Of a stretch of DNA of 13,475 nt, positions 6,592 to 13,475 are shown piece by piece. Both the position numbers and the translations under genes were made by a program. Position 1 is the stretch's first letter. Each line of letters opens with the position of its first letter. The DNA is taken from contig JAKSTS010000052.1 of NCBI GenBank assembly GCA_024402455.1, positions 1-13,475 of the forward strand, in the 5' to 3' direction. Under the pieces are notes generated by a model that had not been told where the DNA came from, made no database searches, and saw only the letters and a list, made by a program, of their open reading frames with translations. Source of the DNA: Treponemataceae bacterium. Its GTDB lineage: Bacteria > Spirochaetota > Spirochaetia > Treponematales > Treponemataceae.

Positions 6592-8034
6592 TTATTTTGT
6601 GTCGGTTGAAAAATATGTTTTTGCGTTGTCAAAACAGATTGCTTTTACAATTGATTCAAGCTGTTTTCTGTCAAAAGGATATTCGCCGTTTTCAACCCAG
6701 GTGCCTAAAAGGTTGCATAAAATGCGCCTGTAATATTCGTGCCGTGGGTACGACAAGAAACTTCTGCTGTCTGTAAGCATTCCAACAGATGTCGAAAGCA
6801 TTCCAAGGTTGCCGAGTGTTTTAAGCTGTTCGGTCATTCCGTCGCGATGGTCACAGAACCACCATGCAGAACCAAACTGCATTCTGCCTTTTATGCCGCC
6901 TTGAAAACAGCCGATTAACGTGCCCAAAGAATAATAATCTTTCGGGTTAAGTGAATATACGATTGTTTTCGGCATATTCTGCTCGTTCATACGGCCAAGA
7001 AGTCTTGAAAGTGCAAGGCTGAAATCTGCATCATGGCTCGCGTCAAAACCTGTGTTTGCACCAAGCTGTGCAAAAGCTTTAGGATTATTATCACGTATTG
7101 CCTGTGCATGAAGCTGAACCACAATGCCATATTTATGATAAACCGGTGCAAGGGATGCAAGCATATAAGCCTGATAAGACATTGCATCTTCTTGAGAAAC
7201 TTTTTTGCCTTCAAGTCCATTTTTCAGTGCGCGTTCTGCTGCTTCTTTTTCAATTTTGCGCCCTTCAGCATCTTCAACAGCTGCACAAACAGGCATAACA
7301 GAAATTCCGTGGTCAGAAGCAACGCAACCAGCGTCCACAAAGACTTTCAGTCTGTTTTCCAATGCTTTAACCGCAGGTTCTACAGAAGAAACAGAAATGC
7401 CGCTTGTTTTCTCAAGCTTTTTTATATATTCGCTAAAATTCGGTGCAAGTGCATTCAAAGCATTGTCCGGTCTGAATGACGGCGCAACCTTTGTTTCAAT
7501 TGCACCGATTTCTGCAGAACCATTTTTTATTGCTGTGTGAAATTCCAGAGAATCAACCGGATCGTCTGTTGTTCCAACAGCAAAAATATTCATTTTGTTT
7601 AAAATCTGCTTTACACAAAAATCAGGCGAAGCAATCTGCTCATTTGCAGCTTTCCAGATGCGTTCGCAAGAAGCCGAAGTCAGCGGCTCTTTTATGTTGA
7701 AATAACGCTGCAATTCAAGGTGTGTCCAATGATAAAGCGGGTTTCCTATCAGATTTTCAATAGTTTGTGTCCATGCACGGAATTTATCAAAAGGTTCAGC
7801 ATTTCCAGTAATAAAAGCTTCATCAAAGCCCATTGCCCTCATCTGGCGCCATTTATAATGGTCGCCTTCAAGCCAAAGTTCTGCTAAATCATTAAAATGC
7901 CTGTTTTCTGCAATGTCCTTGGGATTTAAATGACAATGATAATCCCATACAGGCTGTTTTTCTGCATATTCATGAAATAATGTCTGTGCTGTCTGTGTTT
8001 CAAGCAAAAAATTGCTGTCCATAAATGTTTTCAT
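6592..8034 (-). CDS. uxaC: Glucuronate (uronate) isomerase
   Basis: A 480-aa cytoplasmic enzyme of the amidohydrolase superfamily that isomerises D-glucuronate to D-fructuronate and D-galacturonate to D-tagaturonate, the first step of uronate breakdown. The N-terminus MKTFMDSNFLL aligns with the E. coli UxaC pattern, fixing the start. The metal-site HxH is in WDYHCHLNPKDIAEN (30-44). Further family segments are GTTDDPVDSLEFH, VVQLHAQAIRDNNPKA, ASHDADFSLALSRLLGRMNE, SAWWFCDHRDGM, GMLTDSRSFLSYPRHEYYRR and NLLGTWVENGEYP. Length is close to the usual 470. No ribosome-binding site precedes the ATG; an extended -10 box ends 6 nt before it. It is a lone uronate gene here: no uxuA, uxuB or kdgK lies nearby, so the rest of the pathway must be elsewhere. 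Confidence 0.96.
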   Translation of the reverse strand: MKTFMDSNFLLETQTAQTLFHEYAEKQPVWDYHCHLNPKDIAENRHFNDLAELWLEGDHYKWRQMRAMGFDEAFITGNAEPFDKFRAWTQTIENLIGNPLYHWTHLELQRYFNIKEPLTSASCERIWKAANEQIASPDFCVKQILNKMNIFAVGTTDDPVDSLEFHTAIKNGSAEIGAIETKVAPSFRPDNALNALAPNFSEYIKKLEKTSGISVSSVEPAVKALENRLKVFVDAGCVASDHGISVMPVCAAVEDAEGRKIEKEAAERALKNGLEGKKVSQEDAMSYQAYMLASLAPVYHKYGIVVQLHAQAIRDNNPKAFAQLGANTGFDASHDADFSLALSRLLGRMNEQNMPKTIVYSLNPKDYYSLGTLIGCFQGGIKGRMQFGSAWWFCDHRDGMTEQLKTLGNLGMLSTSVGMLTDSRSFLSYPRHEYYRRILCNLLGTWVENGEYPFDRKQLESIVKAICFDNAKTYFSTDTK

Positions 8035-8040
8035 GTTTTA

Positions 8041-8049
8041 ATTATAGCA
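8041..8049 (-). promoter_or_regulatory. Extended -10 promoter of uxaC, likely leaderless
   Basis: The minus strand shows TGCTATAAT, a perfect extended -10 element (TGn plus TATAAT) that does not need a good -35, and none is seen. Exactly 6 nt (TAAAAC) separate it from the uxaC ATG, so transcription would start at the A of the start codon. The absence of any Shine-Dalgarno agrees with a leaderless message. Confidence 0.6.
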
Positions 8050-8120
8050 AACAATTATTTCACTAACATATCAGTATTTTTGCTTATAAAAACGCACAGC
8101 CTTATATTTCTGCATAAAAC

Positions 8121-9458
8121 TCATGTAATAGACTTTGTCTTCCACACGCCACTAAAATAGCGGATTAAGCATACAATTGCAGTCAAAGTCCATGTAACAC
8201 CATTTGTTGCCCAGATGCCCCAGACACCAATAACCGCAATTTTTGTAAGAATAAACGAAAAAGAAACACGGCAGATAACTTCTGTAATGCCGTTAATCAT
8301 TGAAAACGTTGTGTCCCCTGCTCCATTCAGAAGTCCTCTTGGTACATAAATCATGCCAAGCGGAAAGTAGCACAAAGATGTTATTCTAAGCGCTTTCATT
8401 CCCATTGTAATTACATCTTCGTCTTTAACAAAAATGCTGCAAATGCCGTGTCCAAAAATATAAACTATCGGCAGCATCAATGCACTGAACACAAATGCAA
8501 TAAAGGCACCGCGCACAAGCCCCTGATTTACACGTTCGAGCTTGTGTGCGCCAACATTTTGTCCAGAAAAGGTGCTTGTTGCCATGCCTAAAGTGCTGTA
8601 AGGCTGCTGAATGAGCATTTCAACACGGTTTGTAATTGTAAAAGCTGCAACAGCAAGCGCGCCAAAACTGTTAACCACAGACTGAAGGACAACACACGAA
8701 ATTGCAATAAGTGAATTCTGCAATGCAATTGGAATTCCAAGCTTAAAAGCAAGTCCGACGAAGCGCCAGTTTGGTACAAGGTCTTTTTTAGACAATTGAA
8801 AATAACTGATGCGCTTTACAGAATAGATTAGGCATGCAAGCGCGCTTACAGTCTGAGAAATTACAGTTGCAATTGCAACGCCGGCAACGCCAAGATTAAA
8901 CACAATAACCAAAACCAGATCAAGAACAATATTTACAACTGAAGAAACGACAAGAAAGTAGAGCGGTGTTTTTGAATCACCCAAAGCGCGCAGAATAGCA
9001 GATATTCCATTATATATAGTAATAAAAATCATGCCGCCGCCAGTTATCCTTAAATAGATAATTGAGTCGTTTATTATTTCATCTGGTGTTTTAAGCAGCC
9101 TTAAAATTGCAGGTGCAAAAACTACGGCAATTGTGCTTACAATAACTACAGCAGAAAAAAGAACATAAATTGAATTGGCAATCATTGTACGGACATTTGC
9201 TTTGTCGCCTGCTCCAAAATACTGCGAAACAATAATGCCTATTCCAAGAGCCAGCCCCGAACTAAGCGAAAAAAACAAAAATCCAATGGAACCGCAGGCA
9301 CCAACAGCACCAAGAGCATTTGCACCGACAAACCGCCCGACAACAACAGAATCAACCATGCTATAAAGCTGCTGAAACAAATTGCCACACAAAAGAGGCA
9401 GAGAAAAAATCAATAAATGCTTTGACGGACTTCCAGTCGTCATGTCTTGAACACTCAT
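8121..9458 (-). CDS. MATE family efflux transporter
   Basis: A 445-aa polytopic inner-membrane protein with the length and about 12 hydrophobic segments of MATE (multidrug and toxin extrusion) carriers, arranged as two homologous halves. The N-terminus is the classic family signature: MTTGSPSKHLLIFSLPLLCG, then NLFQQLYSMVDSVVVGRFVG (about residues 6-45). Half-two hallmarks include LGIPIALQNSLIAI and FTITNRVEMLIQQPYSTLGM near residues 240-290. MATE pumps export cationic compounds in exchange for Na+ or H+; the substrate here is unknown. The chosen ATG at 9458 has no clear Shine-Dalgarno; a second Met six codons in (SVQDM) is a possible alternative. The gene ends 86 nt upstream of uxaC, which has its own promoter, so a shared transcript is possible but not required. 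Confidence 0.93.
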   Translation of the reverse strand: MSVQDMTTGSPSKHLLIFSLPLLCGNLFQQLYSMVDSVVVGRFVGANALGAVGACGSIGFLFFSLSSGLALGIGIIVSQYFGAGDKANVRTMIANSIYVLFSAVVIVSTIAVVFAPAILRLLKTPDEIINDSIIYLRITGGGMIFITIYNGISAILRALGDSKTPLYFLVVSSVVNIVLDLVLVIVFNLGVAGVAIATVISQTVSALACLIYSVKRISYFQLSKKDLVPNWRFVGLAFKLGIPIALQNSLIAISCVVLQSVVNSFGALAVAAFTITNRVEMLIQQPYSTLGMATSTFSGQNVGAHKLERVNQGLVRGAFIAFVFSALMLPIVYIFGHGICSIFVKDEDVITMGMKALRITSLCYFPLGMIYVPRGLLNGAGDTTFSMINGITEVICRVSFSFILTKIAVIGVWGIWATNGVTWTLTAIVCLIRYFSGVWKTKSIT

Positions 9459-9659
9459 ACTTCGAATCTATTAAATTCTAAAATGAATGTACATAGAGAA
9501 AAACACTTATGGTTGTAATTTTACATCTTTTACTTTTACTTAAATTACTGTGCTTTTAAAACCGGCTTTTAATAATTTCAGTCTTGCAGTTTTTCGTTTA
9601 TATTGCAGCTTATTCAACGGCATTGAAACAAAACAGCAGAAGACAAGTTTGCAAAAAGA

Positions 9660-9695
9660 CAAAAAAAACGCCAAAGGCAAAAACCTCTGGCGTTT
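9660..9695 (-). terminator. Intrinsic terminator after the MCP gene
   Basis: Minus-strand arms 9684-9695 and 9666-9677 pair over 12 bp with one G-U pair (AAACGCCAGAGG with CCTTTGGCGTTT) around a 6-nt U-rich loop, then a run of U (plus-strand A at 9661-9668). It lies 21 nt past the MCP stop, a strong rho-independent terminator. The remaining stretch 9696-9715 and the DNA up to 9458 show no other feature I can support. Confidence 0.92.
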
Positions 9696-9715
9696 CAATT
9701 TTACAAAAACTAGAA

Positions 9716-11056
9716 TTAAACCTTAAAACTATTTACTGCTTCATTCATTGAATCTACAGCCTGACGGTTTGAAGTAACACTGTCAACAACCTGTTCAATA
9801 GCCGTGCTCATAACATCAGAAGCAGCAACACCTTTTGAAACAAGCTCAACAGCAGCTTCAGAAGATGCAACAACATCTTTCATAGTCTTTCGAACATTTG
9901 AAGCACGTGCACTTTCATGCTCGGTCAAATCTTTAATAGATTGAATTGCATTAACCATGTCTGTTGTTGTTCTCAATGTTTCAGAAGCACCCGTCTTTTG
10001 TTCTTCCATAGCAGAAGAAATAGTACGGATAAGCGTGTTGTTCTGTTCAACATTTTCTTCGATTTCTCTAAAAGAACGGCCTGCAATGGCAATGGCTTCT
10101 ACACCGCCATCAATCATTTCAACCATTTCTTTGATTTTTTCCTGAATGTCCCTTGCACTCTTTCCAGAAGAGCTGGCAAGAGAACGAACTTCATCTGCAA
10201 CAACTGCGAAACCCTGACCCATTGAACCAGCATGAGCAGCCTCGATTGCAGCGTTCATTGAAAGCAGATTCGTCTGAGAAGCAATTTTCTGAATAACCTT
10301 AACAATATCCTGAACTTCATGCGAAACTGACTGAATCTGTTCAATAGCCGTAATTGCCTGATTAATTGCATTGCTACCTTTAGAACTTGTATCAGAAAGC
10401 ACAGACGAAACTTCATCTGCCTTGCGTGTCAATTCTGCAACAGAAGCAATGTTTGATGACATCTGCGTAATTGCAGCAGAATTTTCCTGAATTGCACTTG
10501 TCTGCTCAAGAATATGATGCTTGACAACTTCCACATCTTTTATCAAATCATCAACATCTTTATCTGCAGTCGAAATAAGCTGATTCCTAGATTTACTGTC
10601 CATGTCGATGCTTTTAAATGCATCAATCATACCAGAAAGAGCATCCTGTGCAGAATCTGTTACTTCTGTCAAAGTATCAGAAGTTTCTGCAACAACATCT
10701 GTATCATTTTTCAAATCTTTGAACATAAGCGAAAGCTGTTTAATCAGCACATTGATTGAACCAGAAAGCTTTCCATAGTCGTCCATCATTGCAAGGTTCA
10801 AACGGCTCGTCAAATTTCCATCATTTGCAATATCATGAACACGTTCAACATTTACATCAATACGTTTAGAAAAACCATGCAGAACAAATTTCATGATGAT
10901 TAACGGCGGAGCAAAAGTCGTAATGCTTGCCCAGCCGAGATATTTTGCATAGAGAACAACGGCATTGCCGACAGATGCTGTCTGAAGTCTATAAATAAGC
11001 CCGAATGGAACAACTGCAATGTTTACGCCAACATAAAGCAGAGAAGCTACAAACAA
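9716..11056 (-). CDS. Methyl-accepting chemotaxis protein, distal piece (HAMP and signalling domain)
   Basis: The part of the split chemoreceptor after the in-frame TAG; the same frame is open from 11095 to the stop at 9716. It has two hydrophobic helices (about residues 1-25 and 38-60 counted from the TTG at 11056), a HAMP-like segment (61-120) and a long coiled-coil MCP signalling domain. The hairpin tip is conserved at 263-293: [30 protein letters not shown]. The usual start-codon candidate (TTG at 11056) has no Shine-Dalgarno, so independent translation is doubtful. No CheR-docking pentapeptide is visible at the C-terminus ([10 protein letters not shown]). Receptors of this type relay a stimulus to CheA and CheW at the membrane. 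Confidence 0.85.
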   Translation of the reverse strand: MFVASLLYVGVNIAVVPFGLIYRLQTASVGNAVVLYAKYLGWASITTFAPPLIIMKFVLHGFSKRIDVNVERVHDIANDGNLTSRLNLAMMDDYGKLSGSINVLIKQLSLMFKDLKNDTDVVAETSDTLTEVTDSAQDALSGMIDAFKSIDMDSKSRNQLISTADKDVDDLIKDVEVVKHHILEQTSAIQENSAAITQMSSNIASVAELTRKADEVSSVLSDTSSKGSNAINQAITAIEQIQSVSHEVQDIVKVIQKIASQTNLLSMNAAIEAAHAGSMGQGFAVVADEVRSLASSSGKSARDIQEKIKEMVEMIDGGVEAIAIAGRSFREIEENVEQNNTLIRTISSAMEEQKTGASETLRTTTDMVNAIQSIKDLTEHESARASNVRKTMKDVVASSEAAVELVSKGVAASDVMSTAIEQVVDSVTSNRQAVDSMNEAVNSFKV

Positions 11057-11095
11057 AATGTAAGTTGAAGAAGCAAATCTAAATGCTTTTCGTTC

Positions 11096-11650
11096 CTAAA
11101 AAGATTCAACAGTATGAATCTGGAGCATACGTCGGAACGGCACAAGAATTTCGTTAAAGCCGAGCATTTCAACACCAGCAGCCATTGCACCGATAGAAGT
11201 TGCAAGCACAATTGACATAATTGAATGCGGCAATGACGTAATAACATTTTCATCTGTTCTGAAGAAAGCAATGATTATCTGACCGACGAAAAAGCCCAGA
11301 AAGTTTATAGCAAAAAGAAGAACTACAACTTTTCGATATACACCAAGACACTGGCTCTTTTCATCTCTACTCGGAGGTTCACCACCATTTTTTATCCGTT
11401 TTACAACTTCATCAAACGGTCTGATCAAATAATAAGATATTATTACAGCAATCAGAACGAAGACAATAAAAATTGACAACGAAGGAATAATATCTACAAA
11501 AAAGCTCGAAGAAGCTTCATTATAAAGATATATACAGTCATTCCAGCGAATTAATAAATACGCAGCCAACGATGTTGAAAAAAGCAACAGAAAAAAACTA
11601 AAAAAAATCGACATGCCTATAGTATATAGCAATATTAAAAATAGTGCCAT
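11096..11650 (-). CDS. Methyl-accepting chemotaxis protein, proximal piece (membrane sensor part)
   Basis: 184 codons from the ATG at 11650 to the TAG at 11096. Hydrophobic helices lie near residues 2-33, 50-75, 107-131 and 142-165. After helix 2 a charged segment (RPFDEVVKRIKNGGEPPSRD) looks like a linker. There is no recognisable ligand-binding domain, so sensing would be within the membrane region. As it stands this piece lacks all signalling parts. An AAGGA lies about 24 nt before the ATG, too far for normal use, separated by a run of nine A; an internal ATG (residue 13) also lacks a good site. The expected -10 box is TATATT or TATTAT around 11682-11690. The gene begins 82 nt after the EAL gene ends. 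Confidence 0.75.
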   Translation of the reverse strand: MALFLILLYTIGMSIFFSFFLLLFSTSLAAYLLIRWNDCIYLYNEASSSFFVDIIPSLSIFIVFVLIAVIISYYLIRPFDEVVKRIKNGGEPPSRDEKSQCLGVYRKVVVLLFAINFLGFFVGQIIIAFFRTDENVITSLPHSIMSIVLATSIGAMAAGVEMLGFNEILVPFRRMLQIHTVESF

Positions 11651-11732
11651 TATTTTTTTTTAATTAAAAATGATTTCCTTCTATAATATAGAAAATCAGC
11701 AGAAACAAATTTAAAGTTGTTTTAACATACAG

Positions 11733-13475
11733 TTACTGCTGCTGTTTTGAAATGCGAAGGAATTCTTTTTTGGAGAGCGGTTCAGAAAACAAAAAGCCCT
11801 GCACATAATCTGCACCAGACTGTTTTACAAGTTCATGCTGGGCTGCATTTTCAACACCTTCAATTAAAACATTAAGGTGATTATCTTTAAATGCATCAAT
11901 AAGGCTGTTTAAAAGCTGCAAACCTTCTGTCGTTTTTTCCATTGCAAGAAGCATTGAACGGTCAAACTTAATCGTTGAAAATGGCAGCTCAACAATATTT
12001 GCAAAATTTGAATAGCCGGTACCAAAGTCATCAAGATAAAACAGAAAACCATTTTTTGCCAGCTCAATCATTCGTTCGCGGATTACAGCAAAATCATCAA
12101 TAAAAATACTTTCTGTCATTTCAATGATAATGCTTGACGGCACCAAATTGTACCGCTTTATCATTGCAAGAACATCATCAACAATTGTCGGCGATTTCAT
12201 CTGATGAACAGAAAAGTTGATTGAAACTGCCTGTACACTGTCAGAATATTCACTCAAAAACTGGCATACTTTCTCAAAAGCGACCATACCGAGATTTTCA
12301 ATCAAACCATACTTTTCTGCAACATGAACAAATTCATACGGAGTAATATCGCCGATTTCGGTATCAAGCAGTCTTGAAAGGACTTCTGCATAAAGCAATT
12401 TTCCAGTTTCAACAGAATAAATCGGCTGAAGATAAATCTGAAACATATCAGAATCAATGCGAAGTTCGCGTTTAAGCACTTTCAGAACAGATTTTTCGCG
12501 TTCAATCTGACTGACATATGTATCTGTACAAACTTCAAAATAATCGTAGTCTTTGTCGCTTATGCGGACAAGCATTCTGTTTACAACGTCCATTGCAGAA
12601 TGGTAAGAATTTGCATTTTCAGGCAGATACAATGCGACAATGTGCAGGTTTACAGCACAATACGATTCATTTTCAAGTTTTATCCGGTCAATTACTTCAT
12701 GTAAAATTGGCACGCCATCTTTTATCTTTTCAATATCATTAGAAATTACAGCAAAACGGTTTGTTGAAAGATGAAACGCCTGCTTAGGAAAAAGCTCTGC
12801 AAGTTTTCTTGAAAAATTAAAAATCAATGCATTTGTATTATCAACACCAAGACTTTCCTGTATGTTGTTATAGTTATCAACAGAAATTACTGCAAAAAAA
12901 CCTCTGTAATCTTTTTCCAAAGTATGTACAAGGAACCGTTCAGTCAAAAGATTTGTGTTAATATCATATTCAATCAGATCAGCCTGCACAGTAAGATAAA
13001 TCAACATAAGCGGTGCAAAAGATGATATGCCGGTCATGACAAAGTATGTTGTAAAATATTGAATTGCAGTTATTAAAAACGAAACTATCGGATAAAGAAT
13101 AAAAACAAACATAACCCGCGGTGCAAGATTTTTTTTGTTAAAAATAACTATGACAACCATTGAAATAGCATAAATAAAGCTCATTCCATATGTTATGTTT
13201 TTAAAATTACCGCGTGTATATCCAGCCACAGGGTCATAATAAAAAAGAAGGCCTGTTTTTATATTTACCAGAACAAACAGCACATAAACAATAAACGGAA
13301 ATGTCAAAATGGCATAAATATAGATTTTATGTTTATGATGCGGAGACGCAAAATTATATCCATAAAGTGTAAAAATATAAGGAATAAGGCCTAACAGCAA
13401 AAAGTAAATCGTTGTAATTGCTGAACAAAATCCAATAGAATAATTTAGTGAATATGAAAAAACACTCCATGATTG
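11733..13475 (-). CDS. Membrane EAL-domain cyclic-di-GMP phosphodiesterase with degenerate GGDEF (5' end outside window)
   Basis: The frame is open to the right edge, so the start lies outside; a TTG at 13400 is only an internal codon. 580 residues are visible, numbered here from the first codon in the window. Residues 15-170 hold about five hydrophobic helices of a 7TM-type sensor. Residues 170-290 look like a GGDEF fold whose signature is lost (LSTNRFAVI near 236-244), so no cyclase activity is expected. The EAL domain (345-575) keeps the key residues: Glu364 in EVLSR, Asn420 in INFS, Glu452 in IEMTES, Asp482-Asp483 in LDDFGTGYS, Lys503 in IKFD, Glu539 in IEGVEN and Gln559 in VQGFLFSEPL. 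It should hydrolyse cyclic-di-GMP at the inner membrane and so influence motility. It lies just upstream of the MCP gene on the same strand, with no terminator seen between them. Confidence 0.92.
   Translation of the reverse strand, partial: QSWSVFSYSLNYSIGFCSAITTIYFLLLGLIPYIFTLYGYNFASPHHKHKIYIYAILTFPFIVYVLFVLVNIKTGLLFYYDPVAGYTRGNFKNITYGMSFIYAISMVVIVIFNKKNLAPRVMFVFILYPIVSFLITAIQYFTTYFVMTGISSFAPLMLIYLTVQADLIEYDINTNLLTERFLVHTLEKDYRGFFAVISVDNYNNIQESLGVDNTNALIFNFSRKLAELFPKQAFHLSTNRFAVISNDIEKIKDGVPILHEVIDRIKLENESYCAVNLHIVALYLPENANSYHSAMDVVNRMLVRISDKDYDYFEVCTDTYVSQIEREKSVLKVLKRELRIDSDMFQIYLQPIYSVETGKLLYAEVLSRLLDTEIGDITPYEFVHVAEKYGLIENLGMVAFEKVCQFLSEYSDSVQAVSINFSVHQMKSPTIVDDVLAMIKRYNLVPSSIIIEMTESIFIDDFAVIRERMIELAKNGFLFYLDDFGTGYSNFANIVELPFSTIKFDRSMLLAMEKTTEGLQLLNSLIDAFKDNHLNVLIEGVENAAQHELVKQSGADYVQGFLFSEPLSKKEFLRISKQQQ

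Larger units (their letters stand above)
9716..11650 (-). pseudogene. Complete MCP reading frame interrupted by a single TAG
   Basis: From the ATG at 11650 to the TAA at 9716 the frame spans 645 codons and is open except for one TAG (11096-11098, codon 185), in the context TCT TTT TAG GAA. No frame change is needed to join the two parts. Joined, the protein has six membrane helices (four before and two after the stop), a HAMP-like region and the MCP signalling domain, a sensible receptor with a membrane-embedded sensor. The stop falls in the loop between helices 4 and 5 (HTVESF, stop, [10 protein letters not shown]). It may be a nonsense mutation (CAG, AAG, GAG or TGG to TAG), a sequence error, or readthrough; the intact frame on both sides argues for a recent change or an error. 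Confidence 0.75.

Noticed and set aside
7033..7540. Plus-strand open frames over uxaC
   Set aside because: They are antisense to conserved UxaC sequence, Cys/Phe-rich low-complexity translations typical of shadows.
11096..11098. TAG as a pyrrolysine codon in the MCP
   Set aside because: Pyrrolysine is confined to methylamine-type enzymes in a few lineages; nothing here suggests it, and nonsense or sequence error is simpler.
13398..13400. TTG start for the EAL protein
   Set aside because: The frame continues without a stop to the window edge and encodes further hydrophobic sequence, so the true start is outside.
1..13475. CRISPR array, tRNA or rRNA genes, riboswitch
   Set aside because: No regularly spaced repeats, no cloverleaf or rRNA-like sequence and no recognisable aptamer core were seen on either strand.

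Overview
The window (about 40% G+C by eye) looks like a chromosomal piece of a host- or gut-associated spirochaete, most likely a Treponema. The basis is the adjacent pgk-tpiA pair, the Treponema-style chemoreceptor signalling tip, the 7TM/degenerate GGDEF/EAL protein and the codon use. This is inference from protein character, since no rRNA or tRNA gene is present. Every intact gene is on the minus strand; only a transposase remnant reads on the plus strand.

Layout, left to right. Positions 1-733 hold the 5' part of a GDSL/SGNH esterase resembling carbohydrate esterase family 2, running off the left edge. Positions 903-3090 are a compact glycolytic operon: promoter, pgk, an intercistronic hairpin, tpiA and a strong intrinsic terminator. 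Positions 3267-4442 encode an MFS transporter. Positions 4544-6388 are the accessory-looking patch: two truncated copies of the same unrecognised C-terminal coding tail (41 of 44 bases identical), an IS110-family transposase remnant, a REP-like palindrome and a Fic-domain protein with a C-terminal winged helix. Positions 6592-9458 carry uxaC (uronate isomerase) and a MATE efflux protein. Positions 9716-11650 are a methyl-accepting chemotaxis protein interrupted by one in-frame TAG. Positions 11733-13475 encode a membrane EAL phosphodiesterase whose start lies beyond the right edge.

Functionally, the esterase and uxaC fit an organism that deacetylates plant polysaccharide and ferments uronates. 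The pgk/tpiA operon feeds lower glycolysis. The MCP and EAL proteins belong to chemotaxis and cyclic-di-GMP control. The MFS and MATE proteins are probably efflux or export pumps with unknown substrates.

I did not find a clearly new multi-gene system. The points most worth checking are the single-stop MCP, the duplicated gene tail around the Fic/IS110 patch, the Fic protein's divergent active-site motif with a 9-bp tandem repeat in its linker, and two genes (the esterase and uxaC) whose -10-like box sits exactly 6 nt before the ATG with no Shine-Dalgarno, suggesting leaderless mRNAs.
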